The translations under genes were made by a program, and so were the position numbers. The notes under the pieces were generated by a model. That model searched no databases. It was not told the origin of the DNA and was given only the letters and a program-made list of their open reading frames with translations. From contig DCTJ01000073.1 of the NCBI GenBank assembly GCA_002329545.1, forward strand, positions 927-13,018: DNA of 12,092 bases, written 5' to 3'. Numbering within the stretch: the first letter of the stretch is position 1; each line of letters begins with the position of its first letter. Below, in pieces: positions 1 to 6,011 of the stretch. This stretch comes from Candidatus Omnitrophica bacterium UBA1443 (GTDB taxonomy: Bacteria > Omnitrophota > Omnitrophia > Omnitrophales > Aquincolibacteriaceae).

Positions 1-1
1 G

Positions 2-493
2 CTGGCGCGCGCCGGATTTTCCGTTTGTCACGGCGGATACGGCGGAGTGATGGAAGCGGTGGCGAAAGGGTGTCGTGAAGCCGGCGGGCATAATAGCGGG
101 GTGACCATCGCGGGAAAGCGTCGGCCGTCCAACGCGAAGCGTCATGGAAACTCGTTGTTTGTTGCCAGTCGCGTACCGCGTAAAAATCCTTACACCAGCG
201 CTGAAATCAAGGTGCCCTCCTGGGAAAAGCGTCTCCTGAAACTGATCGAAATGGGTGACGCTTATGTCTTTCTGGACGGCGCGACCGGAACGATGAACGA
301 ACTTTTCTTTGTCTGGGAAATGGCCAACCGGGGACTTCACGCGAAGCCGATTCTTTTGCTCGGCAAAGAGCTCCATCAGCTTGTGAAATTTCTGAAGAAA
401 AATGGAATGGTAAAAATTCCCGAAAATTTTTACCGAGTCGCGACGATCCAGCAAGTTGTCAAATATCTGGTAGAACGCAGGGGACGGGATTGA
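2..493 (+). CDS. LOG-family (lysine decarboxylase-like) nucleotide-binding protein, 5'-truncated by window edge
   Basis: The reading frame is open to the left edge, so the true start lies outside the window and only the C-terminal ~163 residues are seen. Near the start is GGYGGVMEAV (bases 32-61), the Rossmann-type glycine-rich turn followed by the conserved M-E of LOG/TIGR00725-like proteins. A second motif, DGATGTMNE (bases 275-301), sits where the family has PGGxGTxxE. The final Glu is kept, but the PGG is altered to DGA. Family members include cytokinin-activating phosphoribohydrolases and other nucleotide-binding proteins of unclear role. The altered motif makes me unwilling to assign the phosphoribohydrolase activity. 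It ends 36 bases before queA on the same strand, so co-transcription is possible. Family membership is fairly sure; function is not. Confidence 0.75.
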   Translation: MARAGFSVCHGGYGGVMEAVAKGCREAGGHNSGVTIAGKRRPSNAKRHGNSLFVASRVPRKNPYTSAEIKVPSWEKRLLKLIEMGDAYVFLDGATGTMNELFFVWEMANRGLHAKPILLLGKELHQLVKFLKKNGMVKIPENFYRVATIQQVVKYLVERRGRD

Positions 494-529
494 AACATTC
501 TGTCCGCCAGACGTCATCCACTAAACCCT

Positions 530-1573
530 ATGAAATTATCCGATTTCGATTACTCGCTTCCGAAAGAAAAGATCGCGCTGTTTCCCGTGAACGAAAGATC
601 GGACGCGAAACTTCTTTGCGTGGATCGCCGGACGGGAGCCATCTCGCACCGTGTCTTCCGTGATCTTTCCGAACTCCTCGGTCACGGGGATCTTCTTGTC
701 CTGAATAACACCAAAGTTCTTCCGGCGCGTCTTTTCGGGAAACGCGCCACGGGCGGCAAGGTGGAGGCCCTTCTTTTAAGGGAGGTCGACGAGAATGTCT
801 GGGAGTGTCTTTTGAAGCCGGGCGGACGGGTGAAAGAGGGACAAACGATTGATTTTAGCTCGGGAGGAATCGTTTTTTTGGCTGAAGTCATCAACAAGCC
901 GGTACCGGATTCAGGTCAACGGTTTATCCGGTTTAGCGGTTCCGGGGTCAAAGAGAAGATCCGGAGACTTGGGCGTATTCCATTACCTCCTTACATCGAC
1001 CGGCCGGACCAGGCGGTGGACCGGAGCATGTACCAGACGGTTTTTGCCGAGAACGAGGGCGCGGTCGCCTCACCAACGGCGGGGCTTCATTTTGACGAGA
1101 CCCTGCTCGATACCATCCGCGTTAAAGGGGTTGAGATCGTGCCGATCACACTTCACGTAAGTTACGGTACCTTTCAGCCGATAGCGGTCGAATCGGTCGA
1201 GGATCACAAAATGTTTGAGGAAGAATACGAGATCACCGAAGACGCAGCCCGGAAAATTAATCAGGCGAAACAACAAGACCGGCGCATTGTGGTCTGCGGA
1301 ACAACCTGTGTCCGGGCGCTTGAATCCGCCGCGTCTGATTTGACAACTCACGGTGTTGTTCCCGGAAAAGCCAGGACCTCGATTTTTATTCATCCGCCTT
1401 ACGCGTTCAGGATGGTAGACGCCCTGATTACCAACTTTCATATGCCCCGGAGCACGCTTCTTGTTATGACCGCGGCCTTCCTCGGATATGATAAAATGAT
1501 GGCGGCCTACAAGGAAGCCTTGCGCGCCGAATACCGGTTCGCCAGCTATGGCGACGCCATGTTTATTTCATAA
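530..1573 (+). CDS. queA: S-adenosylmethionine:tRNA ribosyltransferase-isomerase QueA
   Basis: QueA transfers and isomerises the ribosyl group of S-adenosylmethionine onto 7-aminomethyl-7-deazaguanine in the anticodon wobble position, giving epoxyqueuosine. The 347-residue length is normal. Conserved stretches run along the whole protein: FDYSLPKEKIA with ALFPVNERSDAKLL at residues 6-29, GDLLVLNNTKVLPARL at 53-68, SPTAGLHFDE at 181-190, TLHVSYGTFQPI at 207-218, and a C-terminal TNFHMPRSTLLVM block at 301-313. The ATG at 530 is chosen because MKLSDFDY is the usual N-terminus; no good Shine-Dalgarno sequence precedes it. It sits upstream of tgt, which acts earlier in the same pathway, so the pair forms a queuosine cluster. 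The two are separated by about 210 bases that contain a decayed gene remnant. Confidence 0.96.
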   Translation: MKLSDFDYSLPKEKIALFPVNERSDAKLLCVDRRTGAISHRVFRDLSELLGHGDLLVLNNTKVLPARLFGKRATGGKVEALLLREVDENVWECLLKPGGRVKEGQTIDFSSGGIVFLAEVINKPVPDSGQRFIRFSGSGVKEKIRRLGRIPLPPYIDRPDQAVDRSMYQTVFAENEGAVASPTAGLHFDETLLDTIRVKGVEIVPITLHVSYGTFQPIAVESVEDHKMFEEEYEITEDAARKINQAKQQDRRIVVCGTTCVRALESAASDLTTHGVVPGKARTSIFIHPPYAFRMVDALITNFHMPRSTLLVMTAAFLGYDKMMAAYKEALRAEYRFASYGDAMFIS

Positions 1574-1610
1574 ACTGGGCGGCGCGCGCCAGCGGCTCCA
1601 CGGTGAAAAT

Positions 1611-1758
1611 ATGGAAAAACTTTCCGTGACGACTTACGCGGCATTTCGTCAACAGATAGAAACAACCCTGATCTTGGGTTAGCGAAAAGTCGAAGAGGGC
1701 GAAGTTCGGACCTACTGAGAAACCGGCGGTCCGTCTTTGGGAAGAAGGGACGCTCCGG
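1611..1758 (+). pseudogene. Decayed 5' remnant of an accessory gene between queA and tgt
   Basis: From the ATG at 1611 the frame reads MEKLSVTTYAAFRQQIETTL, then ILG, then TAG (1680-1682). It continues RKVEEGEVRTY, TGA (1716-1718) and ETG. Reading through the two stops gives a plausible helical protein. Each stop is one transition from a sensible codon (CAG to TAG, TGG to TGA), giving ...GQRKVEEGEVRTYWETG. After a likely frame change near 1728-1731, another frame reads RLWEEGTL (1732-1755), which would continue ETG as ETGRLWEEGTL. From memory, the pattern TYxxFRxxIxxTL...VRTYxETGRLIxE resembles the N-terminus of a hypothetical, possibly DUF1016/YhcG-like, protein family of uncultured bacteria. 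I could not check that. No downstream homologous part remains before tgt. It could also be unconstrained spacer that happens to read well. Confidence 0.4.
1707..1733 (+). other. Perfect 6-bp stem hairpin in the queA-tgt spacer
   Basis: CGGACC at 1707-1712 is the exact reverse complement of GGTCCG at 1728-1733, leaving a 15-base loop. It lies 54 bases upstream of the tgt start and inside the decayed gene remnant. There is no T-run behind it, so it is not an intrinsic terminator. Nothing else in the spacer matches a preQ1 riboswitch that I recognise. It may simply be leftover sequence. Confidence 0.25.
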
Positions 1759-1786
1759 GGATTAACGGTCTTTATGATGACGGTGA

Positions 1787-2917
1787 ATGGGATTTATGAA
1801 AAAGTTTGGCTTTAAATTACTTGGCAAGGATCAAAAATGTAACGCGCGAGTCGGGCGGGTGACGACGGGGCACGGGACATTCGAGACACCGGTCTTTATG
1901 CCGGTCGGAACCCAGGGGAGCGTGAAGGCCCTTACTCCGCGCGACGTGAAAGAAGCGGGATCGGAGATCATTCTCTCAAACGCCTACCACCTTTATATCC
2001 GTCCGGGGCTTGACGTGATTCGCAAACTCAAAGGGCTCCACAAATTCATGGGCTGGAGTGGCCCCGTCCTGACCGACAGTGGCGGCTATCAGGTTTTTTC
2101 CCTGAGCAAACTCCGGAAAATCACGGAGGACGGTGTTACGTTCAATTCTTATTTTGACGGTCGCCAGATTCACCTGACCCCCGAAAAAGTGATCGAAATC
2201 CAGGAAGCGCTCGGGAGCGATATCGCGATGATTTTTGATGAATGTCCGGCCGCGACGAAGGATAAAAAAATAATCGAAAAGGCCGTTAACATAACCCTGC
2301 GCTGGGCGAAGAGGGCGAAAAAACGCCACCGGCTCAGGACGCAGGCGCTTTTTGGCATTATCCAGGGAGGGACGTTCAAGGATCTCCGCAAGCAGTCGCT
2401 TGAGCGGACGCTTGAGATCGGATTTGACGGTTACGCGCTGGGTGGACTTTCCGTCGGAGAACCCAAACCCGAGATGCTGGAATGTCTCGGAGAAATTTTG
2501 CCGTTAATGCCGCCGGATCAGCCGCGGTATTTAATGGGAGTCGGGACGCCGCTTGATTTTTTTGAAGCGGTGGAGCGGGGCGCGGACATGTTTGATTGCG
2601 TGAACCCGACCCGCTACGGGAGGAACGGGACGGCCTTCACGTCGGACGGGCTTGTCGTGATTCGTAACGGGAAATATCAAAAAGATCCGAAACCGATCCA
2701 GAAAGATTGCGACTGTTACGCGTGCCGGAATTTTTCGAGGGCCTATCTCAGGCATCTGGTGAACAGTCATGAGATTTTGGGCTCGCAATTGATTACTTTG
2801 CATAACGTCCATTTTTTTGTAAACTTGGTGAAATCCATGCGGAAGCATATTCGCCAAAACAGCTTTCTCAGGTATAAGAAACAGTTTTTTAACCGGTTTG
2901 ATCCAACACACAGATAG
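1787..2917 (+). CDS. tgt: tRNA-guanine transglycosylase (bacterial Tgt)
   Basis: Tgt exchanges guanine-34 of tRNAs with GUN anticodons for preQ1, the entry step of queuosine formation on tRNA. The 376 residues carry the full TIM-barrel signature. TDSGGYQVFS at 96-105 has the catalytic Asp97. LFGIIQGGTF is at 188-197. MFDCVNPTRYGRNG at 268-281 carries the nucleophile Asp270. The zinc site is complete: Cys308, Cys310, Cys313 and His339, with the Cys-His spacing of 26 known from the Zymomonas enzyme. A TGA directly precedes the ATG at 1787, so no longer start exists. The in-frame ATG at 1796 (MKKFGFKLL) is an equally sensible start, and neither has a strong ribosome-binding site. With queA upstream it forms a queuosine cluster, followed by the Sec genes. 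Confidence 0.96.
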   Translation: MGFMKKFGFKLLGKDQKCNARVGRVTTGHGTFETPVFMPVGTQGSVKALTPRDVKEAGSEIILSNAYHLYIRPGLDVIRKLKGLHKFMGWSGPVLTDSGGYQVFSLSKLRKITEDGVTFNSYFDGRQIHLTPEKVIEIQEALGSDIAMIFDECPAATKDKKIIEKAVNITLRWAKRAKKRHRLRTQALFGIIQGGTFKDLRKQSLERTLEIGFDGYALGGLSVGEPKPEMLECLGEILPLMPPDQPRYLMGVGTPLDFFEAVERGADMFDCVNPTRYGRNGTAFTSDGLVVIRNGKYQKDPKPIQKDCDCYACRNFSRAYLRHLVNSHEILGSQLITLHNVHFFVNLVKSMRKHIRQNSFLRYKKQFFNRFDPTHR

Positions 2918-3010
2918 GGGGCAGGGGATAGAGTCCAAGGAACAGGAAAAGATTTTCCGTGTCCCGGACGTCGCGTCCTCTACGCTCTAGCGGAACCTTA
3001 GGAGTTTAAA

Positions 3011-3322
3011 ATGTTTGAGTCCATCGCGCACGCGGCAGGAGAAACGCAAACCCCACAGCAAGTGAACCCGTTAGTCCAGTTTTTCCCTCTCATTGCCATT
3101 TTTTTCGTGTTTTATTTTTTTCTGATCCGTCCCCAGCAGCAACAGCAAAAGAAGCTCAGGGAGATGGTGGCGGGACTCAAAAAAGGCGACAAGGTTATCA
3201 CGACCGGCGGCATTCTGGGAGAGGTGTCCAGTATCCAGCCGGATTACGTGGTGTTGAACATCGGGGACTCGGGCGCCAAGCTTGAAGTGCTCAAGAGCGC
3301 GATCGCGGGGCTCAGGCAATAA
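3011..3322 (+). CDS. yajC: Preprotein translocase accessory subunit YajC
   Basis: YajC is a small inner-membrane protein that associates with SecDF and the SecYEG translocon. The 103-residue protein has a short polar N-terminus, one membrane helix at about 21-39, and the characteristic LIRPQQQQQKK stretch right after the helix (38-48). The conserved GDKVITTGGI follows at 59-68, in the cytoplasmic domain. AGGAG at 3000-3004, six bases before the ATG, is a good ribosome-binding site and fixes the start. Downstream, yajC would normally abut secD. Here about 430 bases holding a repeat-flanked four-helix-bundle pseudogene separate it from secDF. Identification is secure. Confidence 0.96.
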   Translation: MFESIAHAAGETQTPQQVNPLVQFFPLIAIFFVFYFFLIRPQQQQQKKLREMVAGLKKGDKVITTGGILGEVSSIQPDYVVLNIGDSGAKLEVLKSAIAGLRQ

Positions 3323-3327
3323 AAAAG

Positions 3328-3341
3328 TTGTAAGCGGTAAG
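3328..3341 (+). repeat. Left heptamer arm flanking the four-helix-bundle pseudogene
   Basis: Two adjacent heptamers, TTGTAAG (3328-3334) and CGGTAAG (3335-3341), match the consensus CGNTAAG. They end on the base directly before the ATG at 3342. Compared with the reverse complement of the right arm's first two heptamers (3713-3726), 11 of 14 bases agree, so the two arms form an imperfect terminal inverted repeat. CGGTAAG recurs exactly at 5938-5944 in the secDF-recJ hairpin. Confidence 0.75.
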
Positions 3342-3738
3342 ATGGAAAAGAAGGCGGTTCTAATATTTAAAGACTTGGTTGTTTGGCAAAAGGCGCGTGA
3401 GTTGACCTTGGCTATTTATCAGATCACCAAGGCATTCCCTCAGACGAAAAATTCGGGATCATTAGCCAGCTGAGACGCGCAGTCAGTTCAGTTGCCACCA
3501 ATGTTGTCGAAAGGCATATAAAGAAACAGTCAGAAGGATTTTTCGCGCTTTTTGAATTTGGCCGACGCGTCCTTGGAGGAAACAAAATATCACTTGATGT
3601 TGGGCAAAGATTTGAGATATCTGGAAGGCAGCCATTTTTGATTAATTAATTTTACAGTGCGAAGAAGTTGGGCGCATTCTTTTTGGTTTTCAGAAGAGCT
3701 TAAAAGTTCATTCTTATCGCTTAACACTTAACGCTTAA
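3342..3738 (+). pseudogene. Four-helix-bundle (S23/IVS-type) protein pseudogene with multiple lesions
   Basis: The start reads MEKKAVLIFKDLVVWQKARE with ...IYQITKAFPQ following, the classic N-terminus of the TIGR02436/S23 four-helix-bundle family (FKDLxVWQKAxEL). The frame then breaks near 3444 by the apparent loss of one base. It continues as EKFGIISQLRRAVSS, where the family has KFGLxSQIRRAxxSIxxNIAEG. Near 3536 one base appears gained, restoring the first frame: DFSRFLNLADASLEETKYHL then MLGKDLRYLEGSHF. A further gained T in the run at 3635-3639 shifts to frame D-stop-LILQCEEVGRILFGFQKSLK. The stop is TAA at 3643-3645, and the frame ends at TAA 3736-3738. Three indels and one nonsense codon make a true pseudogene far likelier than a read error. 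The family's function is unknown; members are also encoded in 23S rRNA intervening sequences. The gene fits exactly between two heptamer repeat arms. Confidence 0.85.
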
Positions 3739-3740
3739 CG
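3713..3740 (+). repeat. Right heptamer arm: four tandem 7-mers
   Basis: Four uninterrupted heptamers lie head to tail: CTTATCG (3713-3719), CTTAACA (3720-3726), CTTAACG (3727-3733) and CTTAACG (3734-3740). They are inverted relative to the left arm at 3328-3341. Read in the last frame of the pseudogene they encode its C-terminal tail (YRLTLNA and stop), so the repeat is part of the decayed gene. They end four bases before the AAAGGA (3745-3750) that serves as the secDF ribosome-binding site. Confidence 0.8.
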
Positions 3741-3754
3741 CTAGAAAGGAAAAC

Positions 3755-5929
3755 ATGGATAAATATTACAAGTGGAAAGTGCTTTTGATTGTGGCGGCCA
3801 CGGTGTTTTGCCTCTGGAAGGCCTATCCTCTCCAGGAGAAAATTAATCTCGGCCTTGATCTCCAGGGTGGAATACAGCTTCTGTTACAGGTGGACATGGA
3901 CAAAGTCCCCGAAGAAGCGAGAAAGGACGTGGCGGACCGCGTGGTGGAGATCGTTCGTAACCGGATTGACTCCTTTGGTGTCAAAGAACCCGATATTTCC
4001 AAGCAGGGAAGTTCGCAGGTGGTGGTGAAACTTCCCGGCATGACCGACCGCGATCGCGCCAAGGAAATCGTCGGCAAGACGGCTTTTCTTGAGTTCCGTC
4101 TCGTTTCGGACGATATGGATTTGCTCAAGAAGGCTTCGGACGGACAAGTTCCGGAAGGATATGAGTACAAGAAAATCAAGTCGGAAGCGGGCGATGATAT
4201 GTTGCTGGTTTCCAAAGAAGCCCTTTTGACGGGGGCTCATCTGATGACGGCTTCCGTGGGTTTTGATAATTACGGCGGCGCGATGGTTCAGCTAAGTTTT
4301 GACGATGAAGGCGCCAAGATTTTTGACAGGGCGACGTTCCAGAATATCGGAAAGCGTCTCGCGATCGTGCTGGACGGGACGGTTCATTCGGCCCCGGTGA
4401 TTCGCGACCGGATTCCGAACGGGCGCGCCCAGATTACCGGAAATTTCAAGGCCGCTGAAGCCAGCGATCTCGCGCTCGTGCTTCGAGCGGGCGCCCTTCC
4501 GGCTCCGGTGTCCGTGGTTGAAGAGAGGACCATCGGCCCGGGACTTGGCAAGGATTCCATCGAAAAGAGCGTGAAAGCGGCCATTTTCGGCGTGATCCTC
4601 GTTTTCCTTTTTATGCCGGTCTATTATCTTCTGCCGGGTGTGGTGGCCGCCATCGGACTTGTTTTTTACGTCATTTTTATGGTCGGTTCCATCGCGGCGC
4701 TCGGGGCGACTCTGACCCTTCCCGGTATTGCCGGTTTCATTTTGTCGGTGGGAATGGCGGTAGACGCGAACGTGCTGATTTCAGAAAGAATGCGTGAGGA
4801 AGTTGTCGCGGGGAAAGGTTCCCGGGCGGCCATTTCAGCGGGCTATCACAAGGCCTTTTCGGCCATTCTTGACTCCAACGTGACGACGCTGATTACCTCG
4901 ATTCTCCTGTTCATTTTTGGTACGGGCCCTGTCCAGGGATTTGCCGTAACTCTCTCTGTCGGTATTATCGCGAGCATGTTTTCGGCCCTTCTCGTCACCC
5001 GGGTCATTTTTGATTATCTGAGTAAAAACAATCCGAACCTGAATCTTCGCATGCATCAGATGTTCAAAAAGACCAACATCCAGTTTTTGAAAGGACGCAT
5101 CCTGGCCTACGGTTTTTCCATCATCACGATTGGAATCGGAATCGCGGCGTTTATGACGCGGGGAACCCAAAACTACGGAGTTGAATTCACCGGCGGAACT
5201 CTGGTCCAGCTTGGTTTTGAAGAAGCGGTGGATGTAGGCGATTTGCGGGACGCCCTTGAAGAAGAGGGGTTGAAAGGTTTGACGATACAAAGTTACGGTG
5301 AGGCCAAGGACAATCAGGTGATCGTAAAAATGGCAGGGCACGAAACCTCCAGGGTCGAAAAGGCGGTCCGGTCCGTGATCGGAGAAAAGGGCTGTGAAAT
5401 CTTGCGAGTTGACCAGATCGGCCCTTCCGTGAGCAAGGATTTGACCCGAAAAGCCCTTTGGGCCGTTCTTTGGTCCACGGTTGGGATTTTGATCTATCTG
5501 GCGTGGAGGTTTGAATGGAAGTTCGCGCTCGCGGCCGTAGTCGCTCTCTTCCACGACACGATTTTTACGTTTGGAATCTACGCGCTTTCAGGACGCGAGA
5601 TCAATCTTCCGACGATCGCGGCGGTGCTTACCATCATGGGATATTCCGTCAATGACACGATTGTGACTTTTGACCGTGTCCGCGACAACCTGAAGCTCAT
5701 GCGAAAGACGCCGTTCGCGGAAATCGTGACCCTGAGCATCAATCAAACGCTGAGCCGGACGTTTCTCACGAGTTTCACGACGATTCTCGTGACCCTCGCG
5801 CTGTTCATTTTCGGGGGAGCCGGAATCAATGATTTCGCGTTTGCCATGCTGGTTGGGTTTGGCGTCGGCATCTACTCGACGATTTTTGTCGCGACGTCGC
5901 TTGTGGTGGATTGGAAAGCCCATAAGTAA
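3755..5929 (+). CDS. secDF: Fused protein translocase subunit SecDF
   Basis: SecDF is an inner-membrane, proton-driven (RND-like) pump that helps pull exported proteins out of SecYEG. SecD and SecF are fused in one 724-residue chain, close to the length of the Thermus SecDF. Residues 7-25 form the first membrane helix. DLQGGIQL at 35-42 opens the large periplasmic domain. Helices at about 273-420 follow, with the SecD motif GMAVDANVLISERMREE at 333-349. The SecF half starts with a helix near 449-467, then GVEFTGGT at 475-482, a second small periplasmic domain, and helices from about 566. It carries GYSVNDTIVTFDRVRDN at 629-645. AAAGGA at 3745-3750 precedes the ATG by four bases. Its stop codon lies inside the first heptamer of the repeat hairpin that follows. 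Confidence 0.97.
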   Translation: MDKYYKWKVLLIVAATVFCLWKAYPLQEKINLGLDLQGGIQLLLQVDMDKVPEEARKDVADRVVEIVRNRIDSFGVKEPDISKQGSSQVVVKLPGMTDRDRAKEIVGKTAFLEFRLVSDDMDLLKKASDGQVPEGYEYKKIKSEAGDDMLLVSKEALLTGAHLMTASVGFDNYGGAMVQLSFDDEGAKIFDRATFQNIGKRLAIVLDGTVHSAPVIRDRIPNGRAQITGNFKAAEASDLALVLRAGALPAPVSVVEERTIGPGLGKDSIEKSVKAAIFGVILVFLFMPVYYLLPGVVAAIGLVFYVIFMVGSIAALGATLTLPGIAGFILSVGMAVDANVLISERMREEVVAGKGSRAAISAGYHKAFSAILDSNVTTLITSILLFIFGTGPVQGFAVTLSVGIIASMFSALLVTRVIFDYLSKNNPNLNLRMHQMFKKTNIQFLKGRILAYGFSIITIGIGIAAFMTRGTQNYGVEFTGGTLVQLGFEEAVDVGDLRDALEEEGLKGLTIQSYGEAKDNQVIVKMAGHETSRVEKAVRSVIGEKGCEILRVDQIGPSVSKDLTRKALWAVLWSTVGILIYLAWRFEWKFALAAVVALFHDTIFTFGIYALSGREINLPTIAAVLTIMGYSVNDTIVTFDRVRDNLKLMRKTPFAEIVTLSINQTLSRTFLTSFTTILVTLALFIFGGAGINDFAFAMLVGFGVGIYSTIFVATSLVVDWKAHK

Positions 5930-6000
5930 GCAATAAGCGGTAAGCGTAAAGCGATAAGTTTTTTTCTTAACGCCTGACGCTTACCGCTTTACGCTTTTAA
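5924..6000 (+). repeat. Heptamer-repeat hairpin between secDF and recJ
   Basis: The whole stretch splits into 7-base units. On the left are AAGTAAG, CAATAAG, CGGTAAG, CGTAAAG and CGATAAG (5924-5958). Then comes a seven-T loop (5959-5965). On the right are CTTAACG, CCTGACG, CTTACCG, CTTTACG and CTTTTAA (5966-6000). Bases 5935-5958 can pair with 5966-5989 at 21 of 24 positions, including a perfect CGGTAAG/CTTACCG unit. The T-run is in the loop rather than after the stem, so this is not a standard intrinsic terminator, although CTTTT follows the stem. It uses the same heptamers as the arms around the four-helix-bundle pseudogene, but with no gene inside. It includes the secDF stop and ends 11 bases before the recJ ATG. 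Confidence 0.85.
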
Positions 6001-6011
6001 ATTGTTGAAGC

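Noticed and set aside
1574..1786. preQ1 riboswitch controlling tgt
   Set aside because: The spacer lies in a queuosine cluster, but I see no preQ1-I or preQ1-II type core; protein-like decayed sequence explains most of it.
2966..2978. Hairpin GGACG-TCG-CGTCC between tgt and yajC as a terminator
   Set aside because: A perfect 5-bp stem but no T-run follows, and yajC is expected to be co-transcribed.
3342..3473. The short intact frame from 3342 as a functional small protein
   Set aside because: It is only the N-terminal part of the four-helix bundle; matching sequence continues in other frames downstream, so it is a truncated piece of the pseudogene.
4835..5554. Long minus-strand open frame opposite secDF (also 8279-9073, 9963-10649 and 10908-11819 opposite other genes)
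   Set aside because: Each lies antisense to a well-conserved gene, has no family-like motifs, and its arginine/histidine-rich composition is typical of reverse-frame artefacts.
5959..5965. T-run at the secDF-recJ hairpin as an intrinsic terminator signal
   Set aside because: The seven T bases form the loop rather than following the stem.
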